Source: Tenggerimyces flavus
GTDB lineage: Bacteria > Actinomycetota > Actinomycetes > Propionibacteriales > Actinopolymorphaceae
Direction: 5' to 3'
Length of the DNA: 64,000 nt
Assembly: GCF_016907715.1 (NCBI RefSeq)
Contig: NZ_JAFBCM010000001.1
Coordinates: 3,100,001 to 3,164,000, forward strand
The stretch's first letter is position 1. Each line of letters starts with the position of its first letter. Below the pieces are notes generated by a model that worked only from the letters and a program-made list of their open reading frames with translations, was not told the DNA's origin and did not search any database. The position numbers and the translations under genes are program-made. Below, piece after piece: positions 35,339-44,854 of this stretch.

Positions 35339-36352
35339 ATGAGCAAGCGCGGACCGACACTGCACCAGATCGCTGAGGACGCTGGCGTCTCGATCGCCAC
35401 TGTGTCCAGGGTCGCGCGCGGTGTCGGCCAGGTCTCGGAGGAGACCAGGCGCAAGGTCCAAGAGGCGATCGAACGCCACAAGTTCCGCCCCAGCCCGTTC
35501 GGACGTGCGCTCGTCGCAGGCAGGCACTCCGCGCTCGGCATCGTGTTCCCCGGCCTCGCCGGCCCCTACTACTCCGAGGTCATCGCCGGTTTCGAGGACG
35601 AGGCGGTCAAGGCGCGCGTCGGCGTCGTGATCCTCGGGACGCACCTGCTCCGCGAGTCCGTCGACCTCGTGCTCGACATGGTCGACCGGGTCGACGGCAT
35701 CGCCGTGATGGGCGGCGTCCTGCCCGACGAGCAGGTACGGCGACTGCACGACCGCGGCGACCCGGTTCTGCTCCTCGCCAGCCGCCCCGTGCTCGGCGTC
35801 CCCACCATCCGCACCGAAAATCTCGCCGCGATGGCGAGACTTACGACCCACCTGCTCGTCGACCACGGCTACCGCGACCTCGCGTTCGTCGGCAACCCCG
35901 CCGGCTCGCCCGACACGACGTACCGCTGGCAAGGCTTTCTGCAAGCCCACCAGCAGGCCGGCATCGCTCCGCCGCACGAGCCGATCCGCGTCGGTCTGCA
36001 ACAGTCCGACGGGTTCATCGCGACCGCGCGCATGCTCGACGAGCTCCCGCGGCGACCAAGAGCGGTCGTGTGCGCGAACGACGAAACGGCGCTCGGCACG
36101 GTCGTCGCGGTCATGGACCGCGGGCTGCGCGTTCCGCAGGACATCGCGGTCACCGGTTTCGACGACATCGCGATGGCGGGCCTGATGGCAAGCGGGCTCA
36201 CCACCGTTCATCAACCCATGCGCGAGCTCGGTGCTGAGACCGCGCGCTTACTGCTTCGACACGTCGACGGTCAGATCGACGCGTCGCTCGACCGCGTGAT
36301 CGAGACGCAGGTCGTCATCCGCGGCAGCTGCGGCTGCGGCAGCGGTGTCTGA
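35339..36352 (+). CDS. LacI-family transcriptional regulator
   Basis: 337 residues: an N-terminal helix-turn-helix LHQIAEDAGVSIATVSRVARG with the hinge helix region to about 60, then a periplasmic-binding-protein-like sensor domain (LGIVFPGLAGPYYSEVI, VTGFDDIAMAGLM). It should repress the neighbouring GH35 and ABC genes in the absence of sugar. ATG 35339 is chosen; the frame extends upstream through the operator and is not coding there. The C-terminus ends with a GSCGCGSG stretch. Confidence 0.92.
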   Translation: MSKRGPTLHQIAEDAGVSIATVSRVARGVGQVSEETRRKVQEAIERHKFRPSPFGRALVAGRHSALGIVFPGLAGPYYSEVIAGFEDEAVKARVGVVILGTHLLRESVDLVLDMVDRVDGIAVMGGVLPDEQVRRLHDRGDPVLLLASRPVLGVPTIRTENLAAMARLTTHLLVDHGYRDLAFVGNPAGSPDTTYRWQGFLQAHQQAGIAPPHEPIRVGLQQSDGFIATARMLDELPRRPRAVVCANDETALGTVVAVMDRGLRVPQDIAVTGFDDIAMAGLMASGLTTVHQPMRELGAETARLLLRHVDGQIDASLDRVIETQVVIRGSCGCGSGV

Positions 36353-36401
36353 ACGCAGCTCACACACAAGCACGGGGACAGATCGATCCAGGAGGTTCGA
36401 C

Positions 36402-38087
36402 GTGAACGTACGGATCGCGGCGGTGGTGTCGTCGCTCGTGCTCGTCGCAGCAACAGCAGCGGCGTGCGGTGGTAGTGGTGGTGACGGCGGAGGGCCAGGC
36501 GCCTCCGGCGGCGGGTCCGCGGGTGGCATGGTCGCGCGACTCAACATGGGCGACTTCGGTGGTGGCAACGCCCCGCAGCGCAACTTCAACCCGTTCCTGT
36601 TGGCGACGAAGCTCACCACGGAGTACACGTTCGAACCGCTGTTCATGACCAACCGCTACAGCTGCGAGATCACCCCGTGGCTGGGCACGGCCTACGAGTG
36701 GGAGACGCCGTCGAAGCTCGTCGTCAAGACCCGCTCCGGCGTGAAGTGGTCGGATGGCAAGCCGTTCAGCGCCAAGGACGTGGAGTTCACGTTCAACCTG
36801 TTCAAGAAGTCGCCCGCGCTCGACACGAACGGACTGTGGTCCAAGCTGTCCAGCGTCACCGCCGACAGCGACCAGCAGGTGACGTTCACCTTCAAGGCTC
36901 CCTCGGTTCCGACCCTGAACCAGATCGTGGACACGGCGATCGTGCCCGAGCACATCTGGGCCAAGGAGGCCGACCCGACGAAGTTCACCAACCCACAGGC
37001 CGTGGGCACCGGTCCCTTCAAGGTCAAGAGCCAGAACAGCCAGCAGCTCGTGCTCGAGCGCAACCCGCAGTACTGGCAGGCCGACAAGGTCAAGATTCGT
37101 GAGCTGTTCTTCAAGAAGGCCACGGGAAGCGCCGAGGTCGACAAGCTGCGGCTAGCCCGCGGCGAGTACGACTGGAACGCGATGTTCGTGCCGGAGATCG
37201 AGAAGACGTTCGTCGCGAAGGACCCGGAGCACAACCACTACTGGTTCCCGCCGGGCGGCAACATCGCGATCGCCATGAACCTCACCAAGGCCCCGTTCGA
37301 CGACCTGCAGTTCCGCAAGGCGTTGACCTACGCGATCGACCGCGAGGAGATCAAGAACAAGGCGCAGTTCGGGTACGTCGAGACCGCGAGCCAGACCTCG
37401 CTGGTCCTGCCTGGTCAGAAGGACTGGCTGCCCGCCGGTCTGGAGAACGACGGCAAGATCCCGTACGACGCCGCGCAGGCGAAGAAGACCCTGGCCGACG
37501 CCGGCTACACGACCAACGCGGACGGCAAGCTGCTCGGCAAGGACGGCAAGCCCATGACGTTCTCGTTCATGGTGCCGAACGGTTGGGTCGACTGGATCCA
37601 GGCAGCGCAGATCGTCCAGAAGAACCTCGCCGCGCTCGGTATCACGATCGACCTGCAGACCCCGCAGTACGAGAAGACCGACGCGGACGCGAAGTCCGGC
37701 AACTTCGAGATGATGTTCGGCGTCCACGGTGGCGACTGCAACATCTACCAGTCGTTCCAGCACCCGTTCGGCAGCAGCCAGACCGCGCCGATCGGCAAGC
37801 CGGCGGCGACCAACTACATCCGCTTCAAGGACGCCAAGACCGATGAGCTGCTGGACCAGCTCGTCAAGACGGTCGACGAGGCGCAGCAGAAGGCACTCGT
37901 GCAGCAGCTCGCGATGCGCATGTACGAGCAGGTGCCCGACGTTCCCTTGTGGTACGGGGCGAAGTGGTTCCAGTACCGAACGGAGAAGGCGATCGGCTGG
38001 CCGAACGAGAAGGACCCGTACGGCGGCCCGGACAACCAGCTGCTGATCGTGACGAAGCTGCGTCCGAACCCGGACTTCAAGGGGTAG
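36402..38087 (+). CDS. ABC transporter solute-binding lipoprotein (SBP family 5)
   Basis: 561 residues. A lipoprotein signal (residues 1-21) with lipobox ATAAAC places the lipidated Cys at 22, followed by a Gly/Ser-rich tether. The rest is the large family-5 binding protein (NPFLLATKLTTEYTFEPLF, VKWSDGKPFSAKDVEFTFN, QFRKALTYAIDRE). Family members bind peptides or oligosaccharides; the GH35/LacI context favours a glycoside. The GTG start has GGAGG 7 bases upstream. Permeases and ATPase follow directly. Confidence 0.92.
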   Translation: MNVRIAAVVSSLVLVAATAAACGGSGGDGGGPGASGGGSAGGMVARLNMGDFGGGNAPQRNFNPFLLATKLTTEYTFEPLFMTNRYSCEITPWLGTAYEWETPSKLVVKTRSGVKWSDGKPFSAKDVEFTFNLFKKSPALDTNGLWSKLSSVTADSDQQVTFTFKAPSVPTLNQIVDTAIVPEHIWAKEADPTKFTNPQAVGTGPFKVKSQNSQQLVLERNPQYWQADKVKIRELFFKKATGSAEVDKLRLARGEYDWNAMFVPEIEKTFVAKDPEHNHYWFPPGGNIAIAMNLTKAPFDDLQFRKALTYAIDREEIKNKAQFGYVETASQTSLVLPGQKDWLPAGLENDGKIPYDAAQAKKTLADAGYTTNADGKLLGKDGKPMTFSFMVPNGWVDWIQAAQIVQKNLAALGITIDLQTPQYEKTDADAKSGNFEMMFGVHGGDCNIYQSFQHPFGSSQTAPIGKPAATNYIRFKDAKTDELLDQLVKTVDEAQQKALVQQLAMRMYEQVPDVPLWYGAKWFQYRTEKAIGWPNEKDPYGGPDNQLLIVTKLRPNPDFKG

Positions 38088-38090
38088 CCG

Positions 38091-39089
38091 ATGCGCTACT
38101 TCGTCAGTCGGGGAGCCTTCTTCCTGCTCACGCTGTGGGCCGCGGTGACGTTGAACTTCATCATCCCGCGGCTCCAGCCGGGCGACCCCGCACAGACGAT
38201 GCTGAGTCGGCTGGCAGGCCAGAGCCCGGAGGCGATCGACCCGGCCCAGGTCCGGGCGGTGCAGCTCATGCTCGGTCTGCCAACCGGCAACATCTTCCAG
38301 CAGTACTTCGACTATCTCGGGTCGGTCTTCCAGGGCGACTTCGGCATCTCGTACACGTACTTCCCTTACACGGTGACGCACATGATCGCCGAAGCGCTGC
38401 CGTGGACGATCGTGCTGGTCGGGATCACGCACGTGGTGGGCTTTGTCATCGGGACGCTCCTCGGTGCCGCGGCAGCGTGGAAGCGGAACGGGAAGTTCGA
38501 CTCGGTCGTGAGCCTCGGGTCGACGTTCCTCGGCACGCTGCCGTTCTTCTGGATCGCGCTGATTCTCATCTACGTGCTGGCGTTCTCGTTGGGCTGGTTC
38601 CCGGAGTCCGGCGGTTACAGCGGCGAGATCGAACCGTCGTTGTCGGCCGCGTTCCTCGCCGACGCGGCGTACCACGGCGCCCTTCCCGCGCTGTCGTTAC
38701 TGATCACGGCGCCGATCGGGTGGATCCTCGGCATGCGCAACAACATGGTGCACACGCTCGGTGAGGACTACACGCGGCTCGCGCAGGCGAAGGGTCTGAA
38801 GACGCGTCGCGTCGCGCTCACCTACAGCGCACGCGTCGCGATCCTGCCGAACGTCACCGGCTTCGCGATGGGGCTCGGCGCGATCCTCGGCGGCACGGTG
38901 ATGGTCGAGATGATCTTCGGCTATCCAGGCATGGGGAAGCTGATGTTCGACGCGATCTCCAACCGGGACTACCCGTTGATGCAGACGATCTTCTTGTTCA
39001 CGACGATCGGAGTGCTGCTCGCGAACCTGTTCGCCGACATCCTCTACGGAATTCTCGATCCGCGGGTCCGACGGGAGGCGCAGGCATGA
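38091..39089 (+). CDS. ABC transporter permease, DppB-type
   Basis: 332 residues with six membrane segments and the DppB/OppB-type N-terminus (first segment then a long outer loop, LMLGLPTGNIFQQYFDYLG). The EAA loop is LGEDYTRLAQAKGLKTRRV, which contacts the ATPase. It starts 3 bases after the binding-protein gene and its last bases overlap the next permease (ATGA). Confidence 0.93.
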   Translation: MRYFVSRGAFFLLTLWAAVTLNFIIPRLQPGDPAQTMLSRLAGQSPEAIDPAQVRAVQLMLGLPTGNIFQQYFDYLGSVFQGDFGISYTYFPYTVTHMIAEALPWTIVLVGITHVVGFVIGTLLGAAAAWKRNGKFDSVVSLGSTFLGTLPFFWIALILIYVLAFSLGWFPESGGYSGEIEPSLSAAFLADAAYHGALPALSLLITAPIGWILGMRNNMVHTLGEDYTRLAQAKGLKTRRVALTYSARVAILPNVTGFAMGLGAILGGTVMVEMIFGYPGMGKLMFDAISNRDYPLMQTIFLFTTIGVLLANLFADILYGILDPRVRREAQA

Positions 39090-40012
39090 GTACGCCGATC
39101 GGCCAGGTCGCGAAGCCGGAGGAGTCCGAAGCGCTCGTCGAACGCGAGATCGCCGAGGCGCGGAAGTCGCGGATGCCCAAGTGGTTCGCGATTCTGTGGG
39201 CGAACAAGAAGAGTCGCGTCGGGTTGGTGATGCTCGCGGTCTTCGTGCTCGTGGGAGTCTTCGCTCCGTTGATCGCTCCGCACGACCCGAAGTCGACCGA
39301 GTTCGAGCAGTCGCTCGCGCCGGGTGGCGCGTTCCCGTTGGGAACGACGGCGTCGGGGCAGGACATCCTGTCCCAATTGGTGTACGGCGCACGTACGTCG
39401 ATCATCGTCGGCCTCGTGGCGGGGCTGTTGGTGACGGTGATCGCGCTGCTCGTCGGGCTGACCGCAGGCTACCTGCAAGGCTGGGTTGACGACGTTCTCT
39501 CGTTCCTCATCAACCTCGCGCTGGTGGTTCCCGTTCTGCCGTTGATGATCACGATCGCGGCGTACTCGCCAGTGCGTGGGTTGTGGTTGATCGTCTTCAC
39601 GATCAGCGTCACCGGGTGGGCGTGGGGTGCGCGGGTGAAGCGCGCGCAGATCCTCACGTTGCGGGCACGCGACTACATCACGGCGGCGCGGTTCGCGGGC
39701 GAGAGCACGTTGCGGATCGTGTTCCGCGAGATCATGCCGAACATGATGTCGTTGGTCGTCGCCGGCTTCCTCGGTGCGGCCGGCGGAGCGATCGCAGCCG
39801 AAGCGGGCTTGGAGTTTCTCGGTCTCGGCGACCCGACGACGGTGAGCTGGGGAACGATGTTGTTCTGGGCCAACAACTCCGGTGCGATGCTCACCGGGCA
39901 GTGGGTCTGGCTGGGTGTTCCAGGGTTGTGCATCGCGTTGTTGCTTACCTCGTTGACGTTGATCAACTTCGGCGTGGACGCTCTGAGCAACCCCCATCTG
40001 CGGGAGGGATGA
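39086..40012 (+). CDS. ABC transporter permease, DppC-type
   Basis: 308 residues. Cytoplasmic N-terminus of about 45 residues, then six membrane segments; EAA loop TLRARDYITAARFAGEST. Typical second permease of the dipeptide/oligosaccharide importer family. ATG 39086 overlaps the previous stop. The ATPase gene starts 1 base after the stop. Confidence 0.93.
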   Translation: MSTPIGQVAKPEESEALVEREIAEARKSRMPKWFAILWANKKSRVGLVMLAVFVLVGVFAPLIAPHDPKSTEFEQSLAPGGAFPLGTTASGQDILSQLVYGARTSIIVGLVAGLLVTVIALLVGLTAGYLQGWVDDVLSFLINLALVVPVLPLMITIAAYSPVRGLWLIVFTISVTGWAWGARVKRAQILTLRARDYITAARFAGESTLRIVFREIMPNMMSLVVAGFLGAAGGAIAAEAGLEFLGLGDPTTVSWGTMLFWANNSGAMLTGQWVWLGVPGLCIALLLTSLTLINFGVDALSNPHLREG

Positions 40013-40013
40013 G

Positions 40014-41843
40014 ATGTCTCTGCTGGACGTGAAGTCGCTCAGCGTCGCGTACGGATCGGGGCGTCCGACTCGCGCCGTACGGGATGTCTCGTTCACCCTG
40101 CAGGACGGCGAGTTCGTCGGTCTGCTCGGTGAGTCGGGGAGTGGGAAGACCACGCTCGGGAACGCGCTGCTGCGGCTGCTGCCGCCGCCCGGTCGGGTGA
40201 CGGGTGGGTCGGTGACGTTCGACGGGATGGACCTGCTGTCGCTGCGGGGCGAGGAGCTGCGGAAGCTGCGGTGGCGGGACATCTCGACGGTGTTCCAGAG
40301 CAGCATGAACTCGTTGAACCCGGTGATCTCGATCGAGGCCCAGTTCCGTGACGTGATCGAGGAACATACGTCGTTACGTGGGGCCGCGGTGCGGTCGCGG
40401 ATCGGCGAGCTGCTCGAGATGGTGATGATCGAGCCGTCGTTCATGCGGTTCTATCCGCACGAGCTGTCGGGTGGGATGAAGCAGCGGGTGTCGATCGCGC
40501 TGGCGTTGGCGTTGAAGCCGCGGTTCGTGCTGCTGGACGAGCCGACGACCGGGCTCGACGTGATCGTGCAGCGGTCGATCCTGGACAACGTGCGCGCTCT
40601 GCAGCAGTCGCAGGGCTTCGCGGTGCTGCTGATCAGCCACGATCTCGGCACGGTGATGGAGATCTCGGACCGCGTGATGGTGATGTACGCGGGGAAGATC
40701 GTCGAGGACCAGAAGTCGCGGTCGATGCTGACCGAGCCGATACACCCGTACAGCCGCGGTCTGTTGGGGGCGTACGCCGACCCGCGGTCGGAGTCGGTGC
40801 GGATCGCGTACATCCCCGGGCGTCCGCCGGACCTCGGCGGTCCCTTGCAGGGCTGCATGTTTGCGGCGCGGTGCAAGGAAGCTGTCGACAAGTGCCTTAC
40901 GGACGAGCCCGTGCTGTTGCCGATGGGTGGCGGCGAGGCGGCCTGCCATGTGGCGGAGGCGCAGTACGCGGCCCCGCCGGGTGAGGTCGTGCGGCCGGAG
41001 GTGGACGGCGAGGTGTTCACGAAGAGCTCGGGCGGCGCGCGGGTGCACGGCGACGAGGTGTTGGCGGTCTCGTCGGCGGTCAAGACGTACCGGACGCGAC
41101 GCGGTCTGAAGGTGTCGCAAGTCGACGCGGTGAAGGACGTGTCGTTCGCCCTGCGGGCGGGGATGGTGACCGCGCTGGTCGGCCAGAGCGGCAGTGGCAA
41201 GACGACGTTGGCGCGGTTGGTGACGGGCGTCGAGCGGCCGACGTCGGGGTCGGTGACGTTCGGGTCGTTGCGGGTGGATCAGCTGTCCAAGCGGCAGTTG
41301 AAGGACTACCGGCAGCACATCCAGCTGGTGTTCCAGGACCCGTTCGCGGCGTTGAACCCGGCGCGAACGGTGGGCTACACGCTGAGCCGACCGTTGATCA
41401 ACTACCGCGGGGCGACGCGTGCGACGGTGGGGCCGATGGTCGCGGCGCTGTTGGAGACGGTGGGGATGTCGCCGGCGTCGCAGTTCGTGGACAAGTTCCC
41501 GCACCAGCTGTCCGGTGGGCAGCAGCAGCGGGTCGTCGTCGCGCGGGCATTGGCGCCGGACCCGGAGATCATCGTGGCTGATGAGCCGATCTCGATGCTG
41601 GACGTGTCGATCCGGGCGGAGATCCTGGAGCTGTTGGATGGGTTGGTGCGGGAACGGTCCATCGCGATGCTCTACATCACGCACGATCTGCTGTCGGCGC
41701 GCGTGTTGGCAGACGAGGTGCTGGTGCTGCATCGCGGTCGACTGGTGGAGAGCGGGCCGACGTTGGACGTGATCCGGTCGGCGCGGGATCCGTACACGCG
41801 GGAGCTGCTGGACGCTATCCCGAATCCGTTCGCTCTGGGCTAG
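40014..41843 (+). CDS. Fused double ABC ATPase (DppD-DppF type)
   Basis: 609 residues with two complete nucleotide-binding domains: Walker A GESGSGKT (39-46) and GQSGSGKT (about 389-396), signatures LSGGMKQRV and LSGGQQQRV, Walker B FVLLDEPTTGLD and IIVADEPISMLD. Between them is an oligopeptide-type C-terminal extension (IHPYSRGLL, CMFAARC, four Cys around 280-315) as seen in DppD/OppD, where a cluster of this type can bind iron-sulphur. Most relatives encode the two ATPases separately. The gene shares CTAG with the convergent methyltransferase-like gene. Confidence 0.92.
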   Translation: MSLLDVKSLSVAYGSGRPTRAVRDVSFTLQDGEFVGLLGESGSGKTTLGNALLRLLPPPGRVTGGSVTFDGMDLLSLRGEELRKLRWRDISTVFQSSMNSLNPVISIEAQFRDVIEEHTSLRGAAVRSRIGELLEMVMIEPSFMRFYPHELSGGMKQRVSIALALALKPRFVLLDEPTTGLDVIVQRSILDNVRALQQSQGFAVLLISHDLGTVMEISDRVMVMYAGKIVEDQKSRSMLTEPIHPYSRGLLGAYADPRSESVRIAYIPGRPPDLGGPLQGCMFAARCKEAVDKCLTDEPVLLPMGGGEAACHVAEAQYAAPPGEVVRPEVDGEVFTKSSGGARVHGDEVLAVSSAVKTYRTRRGLKVSQVDAVKDVSFALRAGMVTALVGQSGSGKTTLARLVTGVERPTSGSVTFGSLRVDQLSKRQLKDYRQHIQLVFQDPFAALNPARTVGYTLSRPLINYRGATRATVGPMVAALLETVGMSPASQFVDKFPHQLSGGQQQRVVVARALAPDPEIIVADEPISMLDVSIRAEILELLDGLVRERSIAMLYITHDLLSARVLADEVLVLHRGRLVESGPTLDVIRSARDPYTRELLDAIPNPFALG

Positions 41844-42334
41844 CTCGTCGGCGTCCAGGGGCGCCTTCGTGGGAGCCAGCCGCGGACGTTGGCACGGTAT
41901 TCGTCGTACTCGGCGCCGTAGGTGCGTTGCAGGGTGGGTTCCTCGTACCAGCGGACGAACGTCGCCGTGGCGGCCCACGCCGCGGCGGCGTAGGCGACGA
42001 GGCCGGGGCTGGTGAAGAGGAGCGCCTGGCCGAGGATCACGACGAGCAGGCCGACGTACATGGGGTTGCGGACGTAGCGGTTGAAGCCGGTGACGACGAG
42101 CCTCTGCGTCGGCGCGAGCGGCATCGGCGTGCCGCCGGCCTGGGCGAACTGCGCGAACGCGCTGACGACCGGGACGAGGCCGGTGACGACGAGCGCCGCG
42201 CCGAGGACTTGGGCTGGCCACCACCCGCCGTCGAGGTCCCAACGGGTGATGAGCCAGGGAACCAGCCCGACGACCGTGCCGGGCGCCGCGACGAAGAACG
42301 CCGCACTCCCGAGCGCTGCTCGCTTGGTGTCCAC
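41840..42334 (-). CDS. Isoprenylcysteine methyltransferase-like membrane protein
   Basis: 164 residues with four or five membrane segments. The C-terminal part carries the phospholipid/isoprenylcysteine methyltransferase pattern: GFNRYVRNPMYVGLLVVILG, then EEPTLQRTYGAEYDEYRANVRGWLPR. SAM-dependent methylation of a lipid or small hydrophobic molecule is likely; bacterial members have few known substrates. Its stop codon is on the opposite strand of the same CTAG as the ABC ATPase stop. Confidence 0.83.
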   Translation of the reverse strand: MDTKRAALGSAAFFVAAPGTVVGLVPWLITRWDLDGGWWPAQVLGAALVVTGLVPVVSAFAQFAQAGGTPMPLAPTQRLVVTGFNRYVRNPMYVGLLVVILGQALLFTSPGLVAYAAAAWAATATFVRWYEEPTLQRTYGAEYDEYRANVRGWLPRRRPWTPTS

Positions 42335-42484
42335 GGCGCTAATTCAACACCTGTGGATATTGGATGGCAAGGTGTCGAGTCGTCCGGGTGTCAAGCACCG
42401 TTCGGTACGGCGAAGGAAGCTTCTCCAACGTTGCACTAGGTTGCATCGTTCTGCCTGACAAGGCCGTCGTACCGGGGAGGCATC

Positions 42485-43888
42485 GTGTCATCGGAGCAAC
42501 AGCAGAACCCGCTCCCGAAGGAGCGGAGGGTGGATCGGCGCGCGATTCTGCGCGGGGCCGCGGTGGGGTTGGTCGCCGCGGCGGCGGTGCCGGTCGGGCA
42601 GCGGATGCTGAACGGGCCGGCCCAAGCCAGCCCGAGATCGGCGCCGGTCGTCGCGGCCGCGGCATGTGGAGGGCTGCCGCTCCTCGGCGGGACGGAGTTC
42701 CCGATCGGGCTGTTCTGGCCTCCGCATCCGTTCGAGACGACGGGTGAGCGGTACGCGGAGATTCGCGAAGCGGGGTTCACGTTCGTCATCGGCGGCAACT
42801 ACCTGCTCGACGCGCACATCATGCTGCACGCGATGCGGATGGCGGACGCGGTGGGGCTGAAGTTCCTCGTCGGCGGTGATCAGGATGTCGCCAACTACGC
42901 GGGGCGGTTCACGATCAGCGACGACCGTTCGGTGCCGATGTCGATCACGTCGAACGACGCGCGCACGCTGGCGACGACAGTCCTGAACCGGTACCAGGGA
43001 GTCGACTCGTTCGTCGGCTGGAGCCTCGGCGACGAGCCACCGGCATCGCGTTTCCCCACGCTGGGCAGGGCATTCGCGATCTCGCGAGAGGTCGCGCCGA
43101 ACCACCTGCTGTACTCGAACCTGGTCCCGGGCACGGGCGCCGGCTACCAGACGATGGTGCGCTCGTTCGTCGACACGTTGAAGCCGCCGCTGCTGTCGTT
43201 CGACCGGTACCCGCTGACGACGGCGCCGGGCAGCGAGCAGCCGGGCTACTTCGAGAACTGGTCGATCATCCGTTCCGAGGCGCTGCGCGCGGGGATCCCG
43301 TCGTGGGTCTACATCCAGAGCGTCCAGTACGCCGGACGCCGTTTCCCCAACCAGGCTGAGTTGTTGTGGCAAAGCAACCTCAGCATGGCGTACGGATGCA
43401 AGGGCATCCAGTACTTCACCTACTGGCAGCCGGACCCCGCCCGCGGCGAGGCGTTCGGGCCGGCGTTGATGACGGCCGCTGGAGAGCGGACGCCGTTGTA
43501 CGACGGGGCGAAGGTGGTCAACACGACCTGGCTGAGGCAGGTGGGCGCGCAGGTGAAGCCGCTCACGTCCGAACGGGTCGTGCACGCGAACGAGTTGCCG
43601 CTGCCTCCTGGCGCGGTCGGCTTCTCGCCTGACACGTACATTACCGCGACGTCCGGCAGCCCGGTCGTCCTCGGGCAGCTCCGCGACACGACGGCGCGGC
43701 GGTGGATTCTCGTGGCCAACCGGCGGTTCAACGCCACGGCGACGTCTTCGCTGTCGGTGCACTCGTCGGTGACGGCGGTGTCGTTGTTCGATCCGGCTTC
43801 GGGTGGATACACGGCGGTGCCGGACCGGACGCGGATCGACGTCTCGTTGGCGCCGGGCGCGGCTGCGCTCTACCGGCTGGACAAGTGA
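42485..43888 (+). CDS. Tat-exported glycoside-hydrolase-like protein
   Basis: 467 residues. A twin-arginine signal (VDRRAILRGAAVGLVAAAA, with Arg18-Arg19) is followed by a TIM-barrel-like domain (FTFVIGGNYLLDAHIML, FVGWSLGDEPPAS with Glu184 as possible acid/base, YGCKGIQYFTYW) and a C-terminal beta-sandwich from about 365 (LGQLRDTTARRWILVANRRFN). The layout is like clan GH-A enzymes of the GH42/GH39 type, but no exact family is recognised. GGGAGG precedes the GTG. It is followed by a beta-propeller protein gene 11 bases later. Confidence 0.7.
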   Translation: MSSEQQQNPLPKERRVDRRAILRGAAVGLVAAAAVPVGQRMLNGPAQASPRSAPVVAAAACGGLPLLGGTEFPIGLFWPPHPFETTGERYAEIREAGFTFVIGGNYLLDAHIMLHAMRMADAVGLKFLVGGDQDVANYAGRFTISDDRSVPMSITSNDARTLATTVLNRYQGVDSFVGWSLGDEPPASRFPTLGRAFAISREVAPNHLLYSNLVPGTGAGYQTMVRSFVDTLKPPLLSFDRYPLTTAPGSEQPGYFENWSIIRSEALRAGIPSWVYIQSVQYAGRRFPNQAELLWQSNLSMAYGCKGIQYFTYWQPDPARGEAFGPALMTAAGERTPLYDGAKVVNTTWLRQVGAQVKPLTSERVVHANELPLPPGAVGFSPDTYITATSGSPVVLGQLRDTTARRWILVANRRFNATATSSLSVHSSVTAVSLFDPASGGYTAVPDRTRIDVSLAPGAAALYRLDK

Positions 43889-43899
43889 GGGGGCTGGGG

Positions 43900-44733
43900 A
43901 TGAGCAAGCGCGTCTTGACACAGCTGGTTTCCGCTGTGGTGGTGGCATCTTGCGTCCTGGGTGCGTCGGCGGTGTGGTCGGTGGTGCGTTCGTCTTCGGC
44001 GTCGGAGGACGTGCAACCGGCGGCCGAGATCTGCGTGCTGCGGTGGTTCCTGTCGAACAGCCGGACGTCTTCGGTGGCGACGATTCCGGCGTTCTCGTAC
44101 GGCAACACACCGATGGTGCCGATCGCGGGCGACTGGGACGGAGTCGGTGGTGACACGCCGGGGGTGTACAACCCGGACACGCAGACGTTCCATCTGCGGA
44201 ACGACTTCGCCGGCGGGGTCGGGCAGGTGAACATCACGTTCGGCTCATCGGGCGACAAGCCGATCGTCGGGGACTGGGACGGGAACGGTCGCGACGAGGT
44301 GGGCGTGTACTCGCCGCTGACCGGGACGTTCCTGCGCCGGCTCGCGGACGGGTCGACGTCGCCGCTGGCGTACGGGGCGAAGTTCGCGGTCCCGGTGGTC
44401 GGCGACTGGGACGGCAACGGCGTGTCCGACGTCGGCGTCTACCGGCCGGAGGGCACGGCGTTCGACCTGCGGCTGCCGGACGGCGCGACGCGGACGCTGG
44501 TGTACGGGAACGTCGGCGACAAGCCGCTGATCGGCGACTGGCGCGGCGACGGCCGCGACGAGCCCGGGCTGTACCGGCCGGGCAACCGCACGTTCTACTT
44601 CCGCGTGAGCGGCATCGACCCGCCGGAGACGACGGAGTCCGTGACGTTCGGCGACACCGGCGACAAGCCCCTGGTCGGCGACTGGGACGGCGCTGGCGGC
44701 AGCAGCCAGGGCGTGGTGAAGGTCCTGCCCTGA
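43900..44733 (+). CDS. Secreted FG-GAP/VCBS-like beta-propeller protein
   Basis: 277 residues. N-terminal signal peptide (about 1-30), then four or five repeats of about 45 residues each containing a DWDGxGxDxxGVYxP motif: residues near 75, 125, 168, 210 and 258. These Asp/Gly loops can bind calcium in propeller proteins. The role is probably in extracellular polysaccharide or surface binding. It is co-directional with the preceding Tat-exported hydrolase-like gene and may be its partner. Confidence 0.82.
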   Translation: MSKRVLTQLVSAVVVASCVLGASAVWSVVRSSSASEDVQPAAEICVLRWFLSNSRTSSVATIPAFSYGNTPMVPIAGDWDGVGGDTPGVYNPDTQTFHLRNDFAGGVGQVNITFGSSGDKPIVGDWDGNGRDEVGVYSPLTGTFLRRLADGSTSPLAYGAKFAVPVVGDWDGNGVSDVGVYRPEGTAFDLRLPDGATRTLVYGNVGDKPLIGDWRGDGRDEPGLYRPGNRTFYFRVSGIDPPETTESVTFGDTGDKPLVGDWDGAGGSSQGVVKVLP

Positions 44734-44854
44734 CCTCGACCAGTTCCGGCGGCCGCCTGGCGGGGCGGTCGCCGGGAATGGACGTGCGGTGGCCGGGCGT
44801 TGAACGGTATTGTGGTGCTCGCCTCGACCTCGGTCGGGGTTTGACAACTCAAGA

